Part shown: positions 44,901 to 55,309 of the stretch, piece by piece
How the letters are laid out: every line of letters starts with the position of its first letter
How positions within the stretch are numbered: position 1 is the first letter of the stretch
Source of the DNA: Hydractinia symbiolongicarpus
Taxonomy: Eukaryota > Cnidaria > Hydrozoa > Anthoathecata > Hydractiniidae
Reading direction: 5' to 3'
NCBI RefSeq assembly: GCF_029227915.1
Contig: NC_079877.1
Coordinates: forward strand, 23,895,851 to 23,959,850
DNA: 64,000 nt
Made by a program: the position numbers and the translations under genes
The notes under the pieces: generated by a model
Told to the model about the DNA's origin: nothing
What the model saw: only the letters and a program-made list of their open reading frames with translations
The model's database searches: none

Positions 44901-47900
44901 GTGGAGGTAATTTTTTTGCTTCGTTTCAATTGCAAACTAGGTAAAAAAAGTATTCCAGTGAGTTCATTATTAAAAATCGACTTCAAGGATGCGAATGCAT
45001 AAATGTAACATGATAGATCGTTTTTTTTTGTTGCATTTAGAACACAAGTCATGGTGTACCATATTCTGATAGTTTTGTCGTTTCAATTCGTTATTGCATA
45101 ACGCGTCTTTCTGGTAACAGGTCACGAATGAAGTAAGTGGAAACTTGACGTTGAATATCATTTCCATTCCATTTTGGCGCTTGTTTAGTTAAGGTTTCAA
45201 CGGTGTGACTATTTGTTTTTGTTTATAGAATTCACTGTGAAATTATCTATCTGAAGAAAGTATCATGGCTTATCAGAAGTGAGTAGCATTTGCATATCGA
45301 AGATTTTCCTTGCTTTAAAGACAGAAACTTTCGCAGGCGGAAACTTTCGCGGGCGGAAACTTTAAAAAACGCGGAATTTATGGAATTTGCGTTTCGCGGT
45401 TTTTAAAACAAATTTTGCGGAAAAAGTTTCGCGAATCGAAGAAAAAGTTTTTTTTGCGTGAAAAAACGATTGAGCTAAAAATAAATATAATATCCGTCCA
45501 TGTGTCATTGATTTTTTTGATAACAAAGAAGTTTAGGAGGGGGCCTTAAATTTGGTTGGAAAAAAAAGTGAAAAAAAAGGTAAGTAAATGCGAAAAACGT
45601 GAAGTTTTTGCCCGCCAAAGTTTCTGCCCATAAAGTATCAATTTTTACAAGAAAAAAGTGTAAAATCTCTTCCTTGCACCAGTATAAGAAACTTGTTTCT
45701 TACTTGATGAAAGTGTTACGCTTCACGTGGTTGCATGTTTTTAAGGGGAAACGTGCTTTTTAGACTCAACCTGGATGTTCTTCAACTTTGAGTGAAATTT
45801 TCTAAACATTTATACAGCCTGGCCCGTGATGTATATCCTTGAAATACTTTTCAGCAAAAGCCTTGTGAATTTATAAAATTTAGGTTGAGTTTTCAAATAT
45901 TTTACAAGCCGTTAGCTAAATGCACCTATTTTTTCAGCCTCGTGTTCTTAAAAACGTGCTTCTTATAAAAACACGTAATGTTATCGTTAAAGAAGTTTGT
46001 TTTAGTTTGAATGGAGCTTCATTATTTTTCGTGAAATCAAATGACAACCTATCACACAGACCTCACACAAATAACAGTATTACCTTTTTTGTCGTAGATA
46101 TGATCACGAAGAGTGGGTACGAAGCGTGCAAAGACTACTTTTCTTATCTTGGTTAGTTGTTTTTGTGTATTAGTTCTCTAATGCGTAAAAGCACTCCACC
46201 GCAGAAGTTCCTACTATTTATTATTATAGATTTTGCAATGCTTTTTAATCCGTTAAATACAATCCACGTTCTGTTACAAGTTCTCTGTCTCAAAAAACAT
46301 GAATGAACGAATTAATGAATGAATAAATGAATCTAAATAAATAAATGAATGAATAAATAGGAATAAAACGAATTTTTTTATCTGTTTAGTTTCTGTATTA
46401 AAATCAGAGTCAGAACTGGTTCCGCACAATCCTCGACCAAAATCGAAAGCAATTCAGAAAAAACCTTCAAAAACTGCAAGCGTAGATGAGACTGCGAAGA
46501 AACCAAGAGTTGCAGGTGAGAAATACATGTGAATATTAGAGGAAGTTTGACCAAGGAATTTTCATCACATTACTTAATACATTACTTAAACATCAAAAAA
46601 ATGTGCGAATATAAGCATTGCCGGTGTGTTCATCGTTTATAAGGCCGTCCTTTGTTAATCGTTTATAAGGCCGTCCTTTGTTATACGTTTATACGGCCGC
46701 CCTTTGTTAAGCGTTTATAGGGCCGTCCTTATATAATATTTTGTTTGCCGTAACTCAACCGGCCCGAACAAAAATTGTCGAACCTAGAAGATATACTTCG
46801 AAAGAATGGAAACATTGACATAAATAAAACTTGCTAATATTCCGAACTTCAACTAAAACCGCTAGTCAGCCGTCAGTGATGTTATACTTCGGTAATTTGT
46901 AATTTCTATTATTTTGAAAAGCGTGGCAGAAAAGCTTGATTTATTTTTTCCGTTTATAAGTTTCCAAATTAATTCTTTTCCAGGCCAACCAACCATCCAG
47001 TCATTCTTTTTTGTATCTCGTGTTACGACTAACAAATAACTACTTAATGAGCGCAAAAAAAATTTATATTCAAAGCTCTCATATTTTTATTATGAACTGA
47101 AATGAGATTTAGAGAATACTAAGGAAATCTTCGAATCTTCTTTTTTAATTATTCGTCCAATTGATCCCATAATTATTTTCAATCAAACTGTTTGAAAACC
47201 TTTACGTAACCACCATAAATAACGTCAACTGGTGGTAATCGTTTCCAGAAAATTATGATTTCAAAGATAATGGGGAGGCAGCGGATACAAGATTTCACGA
47301 ACTCGTTTCTTAAAAAAATTATTTGCACTAGAACAGAATAGAATAGAATAGCTGTTACCGGATTATGTCGTAACTGTGATGCGTAATTATTTAGACGATC
47401 CAAAGCTTACGCCAAATACCAAATCTGATTCCCAAACTGGAATATTTTCATCCGTGTAAGTACCTATCATGTGTTTTACTGAAAGAAAACGCTTCTTCTT
47501 CTATACGCCTCTCAACTATATACGCCCCTCGAAAATATACGCCTCCAACTGTGCGCCCGTTGACTATATGTCCCTTTTGCCTTCTTTTTTTAAACGCCTA
47601 TACTGATAAACACCCCTTTCAAAATAGAGCGTTTATTGTATATAGTAATTACTTTTGGGGACAACTTTCTGCAAATTTGTTGCCTCCTTCGTGCTTATTT
47701 TAATTAGCATTTCTGTTTTAATTTAGACAATTTTCATCGAAATCGATTATCGCATTCATACTCATGTAAGTCCCTTATGATGTTTTACTGTGACTTGTTC
47801 TTGACTAGTGACTAATTTTTGCGAGGATTGAAAACTCGTCGTATACAAATATAAATATTGCTTGACAAGCTGATAAGGCAGTTAGTACCTAAGTGGTGTA

Positions 47901-50028
47901 AATTTTTCTTACGTGTGACAAATTACTTGTCTAAAATATAAGGTGAATTGTTATTATTATTTTTTTAGCATGTCCCTTCTTTTCTTGATGAACATTTACT
48001 TGCTAAAACGTGTTCGAAATCTAGAAGATTCGATATTGGCGCGCAATCAAAGATGGTTGCCAAAGTAAGTAATTTTTTTTTTTTCGAAATGGCGTTCAAT
48101 TGATCGTTAATTTTTGATCGACCTGGCCTATCTAAGGGTTGTGTCGCATTGCTGTAATATGTCTTTAAGTTGAATTAATTAAATAAATACGGGCACTAAA
48201 GTATCCACGTTTTGTTATTCATAGAACTTGAAAGAACTTTGTTAATATAATAAATTGAAACATATCAAGAGCTAAGGCTGTAATTTATTTTTTATAAAAA
48301 ATAAAACTTACAACTACATTTCACCAGCCACATTTTATTGGTTCCGATCCAGAACTCAACAGGGTGACCTCGATAACCTGATAAAGATGTCAAAATAGAA
48401 GTTAGAAGCACAATAATTTTTAAAGACTAACTCAATTTATAGCAGTTTCGGGACAACCTTAAACGCATCTATCCGACCTGAACTAACCTTAAATTTAAAA
48501 CACCTCCGTGTTGTCGATTGTGACGGGGTTGATGTTTTTGTTTTTGTTTTCGATACATTTATACTTTTGTTTGTATAGGTCCTGAACTTTTATTTGTATT
48601 TTTTAGAGAACTTCCTACTGGCAAGGAGGAATGGAAAAATCTACTAAATTACCAAAAAGGTTTACATGAATTGGAATTGTTAAAGTATGTCCTATATATT
48701 GTTTGGTGAAACTGTCATGCAAAATTAGACACGTCATGCAAAGTTAGACACGTCATGCAAAGTTAGACACGTCTTGCAAAGTTAGACACGTTATGAAGTC
48801 GTTGTTGTTACTGATCCAGCCGTAGTGATGTGTTATTCCATACCATTTTTAATTTAATACTGGTTGTTAGCCAGGGTAGTCACGCCTCCTCTAAAATCCT
48901 CTTTTTGAAATTCCTCTTCTAAAGTCCTCTATTGTCCTCGAAAAAGTTGAAAATGTAATCTTCTCTATTTTTTTTAGGTATAGTAATAATAGTTTCACTA
49001 TTATGTTACAGAGATTTTACATTTGTTAAAGTGATATAAACCGTTATTTTTATCATTCATGTTAACAATACGTACCTCATCAAAAGCGTTATTTCAATTC
49101 TTTTTTTAATCATTTTTCCTGAAATTAAACTTTCCTAAACATATTTGTTCTTGACATTTGTTCTTAAAGCTAAGAAATAAAAAAGTTAATCCTCTAAAAT
49201 CCTCTATTATCCTCTAAATTCAGTGCAAAACCCTCTAAAATCCTCGTTACTTTAGAAAATATTTTTATGGTCACCCTGTTAGCCCGTGCAAAAATCCACA
49301 GGTTCGCCAGTCCTCAGATTTTCGGCCGCCGTACATGTTTCCCGCATTGGTATTTCGAGAATTTTGTCCTCCTGTTAGCGTGAAAGGATGAAATTACTGG
49401 TTTAAAATAAAACAGTTTGAAATAAAGCTGCAGGGAAGCCATTTTGAACACCACACAAAATACGGCTATTAATAAAGAGCCTCAATCCAGACGAATTGAA
49501 CGCGCGCTGATTTTAATGCAAGATTTTGCGCGCGGACAGATTAACGCAAATCGATCCAAAGATTTATTTGCGGTGAACATGATAATAATTACGAGAGGAG
49601 TAAGGCTAACTCAATTTCTCACAACAGAAAAGTTACTTGTTAAGCGTTTATATCTGAGGAAAGTTCCGGTAACATTCCAAAAGATCTTAACTTAGTGTAT
49701 AAATGTAGCATCTTTTAATACACATGATCCTAATTCCGCTTTTTTTTGGTTTTTTTACTTTTTGCAATCACTCTTGTTAACGTACACTTAATCTCGCTTT
49801 TGCGTAACCACCGTAATTTTTTCAACTTTTGTTGTTTTTTACATATAGGTTAAAAGAAGTTATCGGCAATACAGCGACACTGGTCAAACAGGTGAATTTT
49901 ATCTCTCTTTGTGTAGTATACGAAACCTCTTTTAAACGTCTGACTTATTTCGTATATGTTAGTGTTACCGTTATTTGCAAATTGTTGACTGACATTCTCA
50001 GGGAGTTAAATGGAGATATCAAGATTGA
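23914..50028 (+). CDS. GRAMD1: GRAMD1/Aster-like GRAM-VASt sterol transfer protein, about 22 coding exons
   Basis: Exons: 23914-24182, 37052-37151, 37321-37408, 38447-38550, 39462-39557, 40898-40978, 42395-42583, 42982-43438, 44024-44073, 44174-44267, 44478-44599, 44856-44906, 45041-45132, 45229-45278, 46098-46151, 46390-46515, 47395-47455, 47727-47765, 47969-48064, 48607-48684, 49849-49891, then a tentative 50002-50028. All introns are GT-AG and phases agree, giving about 788 aa. GRAM domain: about 124-246 (DYSCALFRDILVHGRLYLS, NWLCFYANIFGWET, IPNAIQILTETDK, LFRIWQNALL). Acidic Ser-rich linker: 247-460. VASt domain: about 462-650 (NWKYSGPLEK, VLTYTLPL, YSDSFVVSIRYCI, GYEACKDYFSYL). One membrane helix near 699-720 (IIAFILIMSLLFLMNIYLL), then a short coiled tail. 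The family sits in the ER at plasma-membrane contacts and moves accessible cholesterol; that is family knowledge. The final exon is uncertain: reading through the last intron gives a different tail ending at 50038. Confidence 0.93.
24797..24933 (-). repeat. Three-unit copy of a dispersed ~53-bp minisatellite
   Basis: In reverse complement the units read GCGGCGATAGAAATG, a T-run, AGATCGCATTTTAAAAGTTT and AAGAACGAAAA. The same unit forms a seven-copy array at 59945-60290 in the opposite orientation. Lies in GRAMD1 intron 1. Confidence 0.85.
25839..26306. repeat. Near-identical 234-bp tandem duplication
   Basis: The sequence beginning GATGATTTTTGTCTTATAAA at 25839 repeats at 26073 with only a few changes. 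A third, diverged piece (TAATGGAGGAGGGTGCTACA) follows at about 26335. Intronic; open frames inside are not supported as genes. Confidence 0.9.
26729..26764. repeat. Perfect 36-bp palindrome
   Basis: The arm CATGACACCGAGCTGAGC is followed directly by its exact reverse complement with no spacer. A related GCTGAGCGGTTAG follows near 26891, and TTAAACGGTGTTGCACA / GTAAACAGTGTTGCACA are repeated on both sides. This suggests the end of a foldback or Helitron-like element in GRAMD1 intron 1. Confidence 0.85.
27219..28642. mobile_element. Repeat element with eight-unit 129-bp tandem array
   Basis: Starts of GGCCAAAATTGG-type units lie at about 27383, 27493, 27622, 27751, 27880, 28010, 28137 and 28264, a period near 129 bp. 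The array is flanked by unique element sequence (CACAGATGTAAACTTCGTAC before, ATGAATGATAGGCTGTATT after) also found around the two-unit copy at 33500-33870. GAATTTCCGCGC at 27219 and its reverse complement near 28632 may be short inverted ends. No coding capacity. Internal variable-number repeats recall Helitron-like or MITE elements; the class is uncertain. Confidence 0.7.
29810..30460. repeat. Diverged ~160-bp repeats carrying TGACGTCA palindromes
   Basis: Palindromes TTGATGACGTCATCAA (30125-30140) and TTGCTGACGTCAGCAA (30288-30303), with a decayed third near 30436 and GGTGACGTCAATG near 30031, are spaced about 95-163 bp. Between them the phrase ATGATCCTATA...TTTCAA.G.CTA.ACG recurs. This is probably a non-autonomous repeat in intron 1. 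Confidence 0.7.
30987..31424. mobile_element. CAGGGTGACC-ended MITE, copy 1
   Basis: Left end CAGGGTGACCAC; right end GTGGTGACCCTG, inverted with one mismatch. Flanks TATAA (30982-30986) and TATAA (31425-31429) look like a 5-bp target duplication. The interior has repeated CTCCTTAATT-type motifs and no ORF. It is the same family as 48872-49278. Located in GRAMD1 intron 1. Confidence 0.8.
31425..33172. other. GRAMD1 intron 1 sequence with nothing recognised
   Basis: AT-rich, no coding or repeat signal that I can support. Confidence 0.4.
33177..33402 (+). mobile_element. tRNA-derived SINE (family A)
   Basis: The head GGGGCACGTGGCCTTGTGG contains an A-box-like TGGCCTTGTGG, and GTAGTTCAGTCC is B-box-like 34 nt on. 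The 3' end is AATAATAATG. It does not fold convincingly as a functional tRNA and has a 150-bp unrelated body, so it is read as a SINE. Intronic. Confidence 0.65.
33500..33870. mobile_element. Second copy of the 129-bp-array element, with two units
   Basis: The same flanks as at 27.3-28.4 kb (TCACAGATTTGAACTTCATAC, ATGAATGATAGGCTGTATT) enclose only two GGCCAAAATTGG units (33576, 33684). Unit number therefore varies between copies. Confidence 0.8.
33875..36075. other. Rest of GRAMD1 intron 1 before the alternative exon
   Basis: AT-rich. A 98-codon minus frame (34809-34513) has no recognisable motif. It may contain the promoter for the alternative first exon. Confidence 0.35.
36212..36609 (+). 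CDS. GRAMD1: Alternative first coding exon of the GRAMD1-like gene
   Basis: ATG at 36212 opens a 132-codon frame ending at a good donor (GCAAA|GTGAGT, 36610). It leaves two bases, exactly the phase left by the exon at 23914-24182, so both can join the exon at 37052 (AA|C Asn or AG|C Ser). In-frame stop TAA at 36173 shows it cannot be an internal cassette read from upstream. It must start its own product, or be non-coding in a longer transcript. The peptide is Ser/Asn/Gln-rich (SDVTDIWGTSQDTSFDVLSP) with no named domain. A possible acceptor (TATATTTTTAG, ending 36072) lies 139 nt upstream. Inference only: a second promoter gives an Aster isoform with a different cytosolic N-terminus. Confidence 0.7.
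39612..39918 (+). mobile_element. tRNA-derived SINE (family B) with AAT repeat tail
   Basis: TGGTAACCTAGTGG (A-box-like) and GAGTTCAAACC (B box) lie about 45 nt apart. The element ends in AATAATAATAATAATAATAA. In GRAMD1 intron between exons at 39462-39557 and 40898-40978. Confidence 0.75.
40788..40857 (+). repeat. Short G-free CCCACCCCTATCCCCTACTT repeat
   Basis: About three units of CCTACTTACCCACCCC/CCCTAT, C-rich and almost without G on this strand; the opposite strand is G-rich and could form a quadruplex. Intronic, 40 bp before an acceptor at 40897. Confidence 0.75.
46630..46733. repeat. Four-unit ~28-bp tandem repeat
   Basis: CGTTTATAAGGCCGTCCTTT-type units follow one another four times with slight changes (AAGG, ACGG, AGGG). 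Intron of GRAMD1. Confidence 0.85.
48708..48795. repeat. Four-unit ~20-bp tandem repeat
   Basis: Units GTCATGCAAAGTTAGACAC repeated four times with single-base changes, just after GRAMD1 exon 48607-48684. Confidence 0.85.
48872..49278. mobile_element. CAGGGT-ended MITE, copy 2
   Basis: Left end CAGGGTAGTCAC; right end ATGGTCACCCTG. TTAGC directly flanks both sides (48867-48871 and 49279-49283), a clean 5-bp duplication. The interior is full of CCTCTAAAATCCTC motifs and has no ORF. Shares ends and pyrimidine-rich interior with 30987-31424. Intronic. Confidence 0.85.
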
Positions 50029-50072
50029 AATTCCTTAACATCTGTTGATTGTTTCCAATCGTTGTTGTAGTT

Positions 50073-50078
50073 AATAAA
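50073..50078 (+). terminator. Likely polyadenylation signal of the GRAMD1-like gene
   Basis: AATAAA lies 45 bp after the tentative stop and is the first canonical signal after either candidate stop codon; another AATAAA follows near 50136. Confidence 0.55.
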
Positions 50079-50139
50079 GATAATATTAAACCCCTGCGGT
50101 ATAAGATAATGTAACCAAAGACTACCATTTTGTCAATAA

Positions 50140-52313
50140 ATAGGCCTGAAATAAAATTAAGAAAACCCACTAGCAGATTCGCGAAAAAACATTTTCTGCG
50201 AAATATCTCGCAAAATGCATTCTTTGGACCTCGCGAAGATAATTCTTTGCAAAAATTAATTAACAAGGTATTTGTTTTCGTTAAGAAGCCATCAGGCCTT
50301 CCTTCAATTCGTATTTCCTACTTTTTTAAGGTACAATGGTCGATATCGTCATTACATGATGATTTAGGTAAAAACATAGATGCCAATAAATTAGATGACG
50401 GAGCAAAGGAGGAGGAGTTACCCAAGCAAGATTTATGACACCCTTTATCGTAGGCGTATTTGATGTTTAGAACGGATATATTATTTTGGCGTTAGGTGGC
50501 CTGTACGCCATGAAGGTATACCTCCTTGTTTAGATGGTCACATTGTAATTACTGTTCTTTGCAGGGAAATAATAAGGTTATCATATTAGAAAAACATGCA
50601 CGGAAGAGGGATTTGTATTTCTGTTATAATTTCTATTATATGGCGACTTCTATTAACGATTTTTTTTATCAGAATTTTCACAAAGAACTTGGTTTAGATT
50701 ACTAAAAACTCCTTGAAGACACTTATAATATTCGAATTTTTGTTAGTTCGCAAATTTACGTTATTTTTTATAATTTTTAGTTGATGTTGTTTTTCATATG
50801 ACTTAAAAAGTTTATTAAATAGTTATTTATATATTTTTCATCTTCCGTTTTTTAAAACAGCAAAGTCAGCTCTCAATCAGAAACGGAAATTATATTTTTT
50901 TGTAAAAACCCTAATTCCTACAAACTGAAAATTATTCTGTACTGGTCGTTATCCTGTGGGAAAATTAACAGAATCATTTCGCAGCTACTTTTTTGTCTCA
51001 CAGGCAGACAGACAGACGAGCGCTGAAACATAGATGCTATTTTTTTTTTTTTAAAGGAACATTTTCCACTTTTAAATCTCTGTTCGTTGTTTGTATATAT
51101 ATTTACGTTTCCGATTTGTTCATAACTGTGATTTAAACTGATATTTTGTATTGACTCATGGAAAATATTTCGAAATAAAGCTTTGGTTTTCTTTTTAATG
51201 TGCGGTAAGATAGGTTCTTTCGCGACTTGCAGCGTTGATCCAAGTCTACATAAAATTCCAAAATGATCGGATCTCAGCGGTAGAGAGCGAGCATCCGGAT
51301 TGAATTTCATCTAGTGTGCTAGAAATTTAAGTGTGTTAGAATCAGCTGGTTTTTACGCCAGGATATCCCTTAAGGCAGTTGTTCAATGATTTTACTGAGA
51401 AAAACCTGATTTACTGTAAGGTGGATTTGAATTTTAGGGATTAGCTGTGACACGTCTAAGCTTTCGTTTATCCTCGAAGAAAGCTTAGTTAACTAGGCTA
51501 GTATTAGCCGAAAAATATTTGTACAAGAAAATAAAATGTCCACATGAACAGTAGACTCACTCCTAATATTATAAAAAATATTTTTCAGCCAGTTTTGTTT
51601 TTATTTTGTTCTTACTAAAACGAACACAACGTCGATATCAAGTATAAGGTATTTGTGTAAGAAAATCGGGTGTTGTTTTTGCTGACGCAGCTATATAATA
51701 TTGCGTTCATTAAAAATTGCGCCATTATGAATATTATTTCGCGCCTTTTATAGGCCAGAAAAAAAGCGATCGTAAGCAATGATTAACAGAGTAATTCGTA
51801 GGTTGTTTTTATTTTCTTAATTCTTATTTTTCATAAAAATATTTTTTTATTAAAAAGCCATGTAGTTGACAAGGACGAATCCACACAATTTTTGGTATTA
51901 AAATTTGAGAATGAATGTGCAGTTATCTCAAGCGTACAAATTTAGTGTGTATTCATTACGTCATTCTCGTGAATGATGTAACAGGAAAGCGTTTCGTGAC
52001 AATTAGGTATCGCTAAATTACGCGAAAATTACGATTTTTTTGTAATATATCTTGTATCAAAAAATAATATACAACTGCAGTATAAAAATCCTTCAAAAAG
52101 TTAAAAAAAAAATACTTTTTTTAAATAATATTCTAAAATTCTTAATAAATCTATTTTTTGCCATAAAGGGCCAGTCTAAAAGTAAAAAAATATCCCTCCC
52201 ACATTTCATTGCCAACATACAGAAAACACGCTTAAAAATATACACATGAAGCCCAAATATACAATATTGTAAAATAAAAAAAAAAATATTTCGCGAATAA
52301 ATTACAATAAAAA
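50140..52313. other. Intergenic region between two convergent genes
   Basis: Frames at 50130-50438 (plus) and 51310-50918 (minus) are the longest open stretches, but neither has a recognisable domain. GCGAAAA/TTCGCGA-rich sequence near 50160-50240 resembles that at 45330-45440 and is probably repetitive. Confidence 0.45.
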
Positions 52314-55302
52314 TTAAAAACCACCACGCTCTTTCTTCTTCGAGCCAACTCTACTTTTTCGACCTTCACTAGAGCTGCAACTATTTTTCGATCTTCGTCG
52401 ATCATTTGGCAAACTTTCCATGTGTTTCGTCGCCTCTTCAGTGTCTGTTTGTTCATCGGATGTAGCATCCTTTTTACGAGGTCTTGTTTTACGCACAATA
52501 AGTTTATACCAATCCTTCGGATATTTCGCGATGTTGTCCATGTATTGCTGGTTTGTTGCCCAATCTTCCTCCTAAAATTGGTATTAGTGACATTAATTTC
52601 ACAAGAAAGCCTAATTAGTTCCTATTGGTACTGCTACTGCGAAAGCTCCCACTTGAACTATGAAAGCCGTGCAAGCACACCAATCGCTCCACTAGAAAAC
52701 CGCCTAATATTTTAATCCTATTCTCGTGCTGAATTCTAAACAGGAAGGATAGGTCTACACTTTTTATAGTTTCTAGCATGACTCGGCCGGACTTCGCACC
52801 GAAATCGAACACTCTACCTCACGGCTCCCCGTCGGATCAAAACACGTACATGCATTTCTCATTAACTTTAAATAAAATTATTTTTACCTACCCAGAAAAT
52901 GTACCCAGAAAACTCAGCAGTATTACAAAATAGTTGTTAACCTGTTAGCAAAAAGAGTTACTACGCGGAAGGGAGGAGGGGGGAGGAATAATATAAGACA
53001 AAAAAACACAAACCCAATTTAAGTGATTTAAGTGTGGTTCCTTTGAAGTGATTCTTTTCAGAATTGCCTAAAACAAAAGTTAATATATGCGTACTAAAAA
53101 AAAACAATTTGATTCTTTATATACACAGAGAGAAAAAACAATCTAAACAAAAATCTTGAATATCTTTATAAATATCAGTATATAACCATTTTATTGCTTT
53201 TTTATCTAAAAGAATGTGCGCATATGTACAAAGATACGTAACATCCCATGTTTGTAAACATTGGCAAGTCATCTATATCTTTAATGTCTTGTATTGTTTC
53301 CAGCTGACGCATATAAGACTGCGGAATTAACTCATACCTGGTTTTCGTGAGTTACTCTTAACAGTTCCCTTTGTCGTTTTGTTTTGTTTAAGCTTTTATG
53401 CTCGTAATCATTGCGATTATCCACCCGTCCTTTCGTGCGCATGATGTATGACATTTTTTCTAAAAGAATTCTGTTATCTCTTTCCACCGTAGCTAATCGC
53501 TCTTCCTCAATCTGTAGATCACAAAGTAAAAATAATAGTTTAACCTATACACTTTTACGCAATTTACATTTTATACAATATACAATTTTTTTATCGCCAT
53601 AATTTTTGAGAATGAGAAGATAAAAAGAAAGAAAAAAGACCAATGAAGAAAATGTCACAGTATTAATCGTGTGATCGATGAGGAAGATCAGGGAGACAAA
53701 TCTTAATACACCCGCTGGGGAAATTATCTGACTTTCCCAAAATTCTGAAATTTCGCAAATATGTCTATTCTATATACATCAAATGCATGTTGCTTGTACG
53801 ATTAGTACTTTATTAGTATGTTGCTTGTACGATTAGTACTTTAATATTATGGTTCATATATCCCATCACTTTTTATTTCTTTAATTCTTCCATTTTGAAA
53901 TAAAAACTCAGATCGTCGATTTCACAGGCAAGGGCTTGGAAGTAAATCAATTATTTGTCAGACTTGTAAGCATTGGGTACATAAGACGTGCAACAATGTT
54001 GCAGGAAAGTTAAGAGCTAACATTCAGTTTGTTTGTAAGCATTGCAAAGCTCAGATTATAGGCAAGATAGATAGATGTGCATATTTTACATGGCTAGCCT
54101 CACAAATATCGAGGGATATACCCTGTATATTATTTCAAGGAGAGCCATGGCTTAGATGGAGAGTCCTAGAGTATTTAATGCTCTTTTTTTTGAGCTACAC
54201 AGACCCAATTAGGGCCCGCGCTCTACTAGACAACTCCCGGCAACATCTAACGGCCCACACAATGTGCTATCTCCCCAATTCCTCTCACATCGCTTGTGTT
54301 AACCCAAGGCTATGGTAACATTCACTCGCCCATGTTGAATCGCCGTCAAGAGGAAACGAACCCCGGTCTCCCGCACAGAGTACGAGAGCCATAACCACTA
54401 ATCTACGGCGCCACTAAACAATAAAGTTATTCTTAGCTTCCATGACATACAATTGCGTCTAGTTAGAAATAGTTGTGAAGTTGTTACACTGTAATATGTT
54501 GGGTAGTAAAGGTGGGTGTTGGAAGGAGTGCTGGATAGATTCTGCTTGATAGAAGTTCAGAGTTTTTTTCTCTGTTCACTACATAGTCTTTTCAATAAGG
54601 TAAAAGGTAGGTTGTATAAAAAAGAAATAGGGAGTTAAGCAGGGAGATCTTGATCAATTGGAAAGGCATGGTGTAAGAATGGTTAAGTGGAGGTTTAACA
54701 ACAGTCTGAGAGACAAATAGAGTTAGGTGTTCCTAGCATAACCAATTTTATTAAGGTAAAAAGTGGGGTTGAGCATTTGGAGAAGATATAGAAGGATAAA
54801 ACAAGGCAAGAAAGTGTAGAAAGTTATAATAGCATGAAAACCGGATATTAAGCCAAGAATGATGATGAATGATAATAAATGATGACTGGTAAAATGATGT
54901 TGATAATGATGTACAGTGATGTTTAATGTTGACAATGGTTGGGTGATGATGGATAGTAATGATGATGGATTGTGATGATAATAGATATGTTGTTGACGAT
55001 GATGCTTATGATGAATGGATGATGGTAAATGGTGATATTGCTGGATGTTGATAAAATTCATGCAATGATGGTGATGACAATTAGGGTGATGATGGAAGAT
55101 GATGAAGCACAAATAAAAACTATATTCAACAATTTATAATCTCTAGCAGATACTTTTGAAAATTTGGTTACTTGAATTGAAAAGTTAGGCATATTTGCAA
55201 AATCTACTTTGTATTAAAAATGATATAAAAAAACACCTACTTGCATTTTCTTTAATTTCAAATGCAGATGTAGATATGTCTTTGGCGGATGATTATCAAG
55301 CA
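52314..55302 (-). CDS. CFAP97-domain protein (Hemingway/CFAP97D-like), 5' exon(s) not found
   Basis: Minus-strand exons are 55302-55241, 53511-53338, 53067-53014 and 52571-52314, all GT-AG with compatible phases. They encode DNHPPKTYLHLHLKLKKMQ, then EEERLATVERDNRILLEKM and RTKGRVDNRNDYEHKSLN, then RQRELLRVTHENQ|AILKRI, and finally EEDWATNQQYMDNIAKYPKDWY with a basic Ser/Lys-rich tail to a TAA at 52314. This is the CFAP97 domain in order. The family is linked to motile cilia and sperm flagella; function here is inferred. The first exon seen starts in phase (two bases of a codon), so at least one upstream coding exon exists. None was identified between 55303 and about 59300. A LINE with a nested SINE lies in the 53512-55240 intron. 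Confidence 0.88.
53930..54848 (+). mobile_element. Decayed PHD-finger LINE copy split by a SINE
   Basis: 53955-54064 matches the finger segment of the 9.6-12.2 kb LINE (ICQTCKHWVHK, then LRANIQFVCKHCKAQII). After the SINE at 54065-54412 the match resumes (GTTACACTGTAATATGTTGGG ... GGAGATCTTGATCAATTGGA ... AGAATGGTTAAGTGG). It ends in a GATGATGATGAATGAT tail. Here the finger has Cys (TGT) where the larger copy has a stop. Confidence 0.8.
54065..54412 (-). mobile_element. tRNA-derived SINE (family C), copy 1
   Basis: In reverse complement the head reads GCGCCGTAGATTAGTGGTTA (A-box-like) and GGGGTTCGTTTCC (B box), followed by a body shared with 57671-58392 and ending in an ATCT repeat. It sits inside the LINE copy, so it is younger than it. 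Confidence 0.85.
54849..55095. repeat. Imperfect GATGAT microsatellite grown from the LINE tail
   Basis: About 245 bp of TGATGA-rich sequence follows directly from the LINE 3' end. Open frames here, including a His-rich minus one, are by-products of the repeat. Confidence 0.85.
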
Positions 55303-55309
55303 CTGCATT

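Noticed and set aside
49444-49695. 83-codon frame in a GRAMD1 intron
   Set aside because: Phase and splice sites do not fit the gene and no homology is recognised.
50130-50438. 102-codon plus-strand frame after GRAMD1
   Set aside because: Overlaps GCGAAA-type repetitive sequence and has no domain; likely 3'-UTR or repeat.
50918-51310. 130-codon minus-strand frame
   Set aside because: No recognisable family, no splice partners and low-complexity Lys runs.
54723-55112. 129-codon His-rich minus-strand frame
   Set aside because: Arises from the GATGAT microsatellite that extends the LINE tail.
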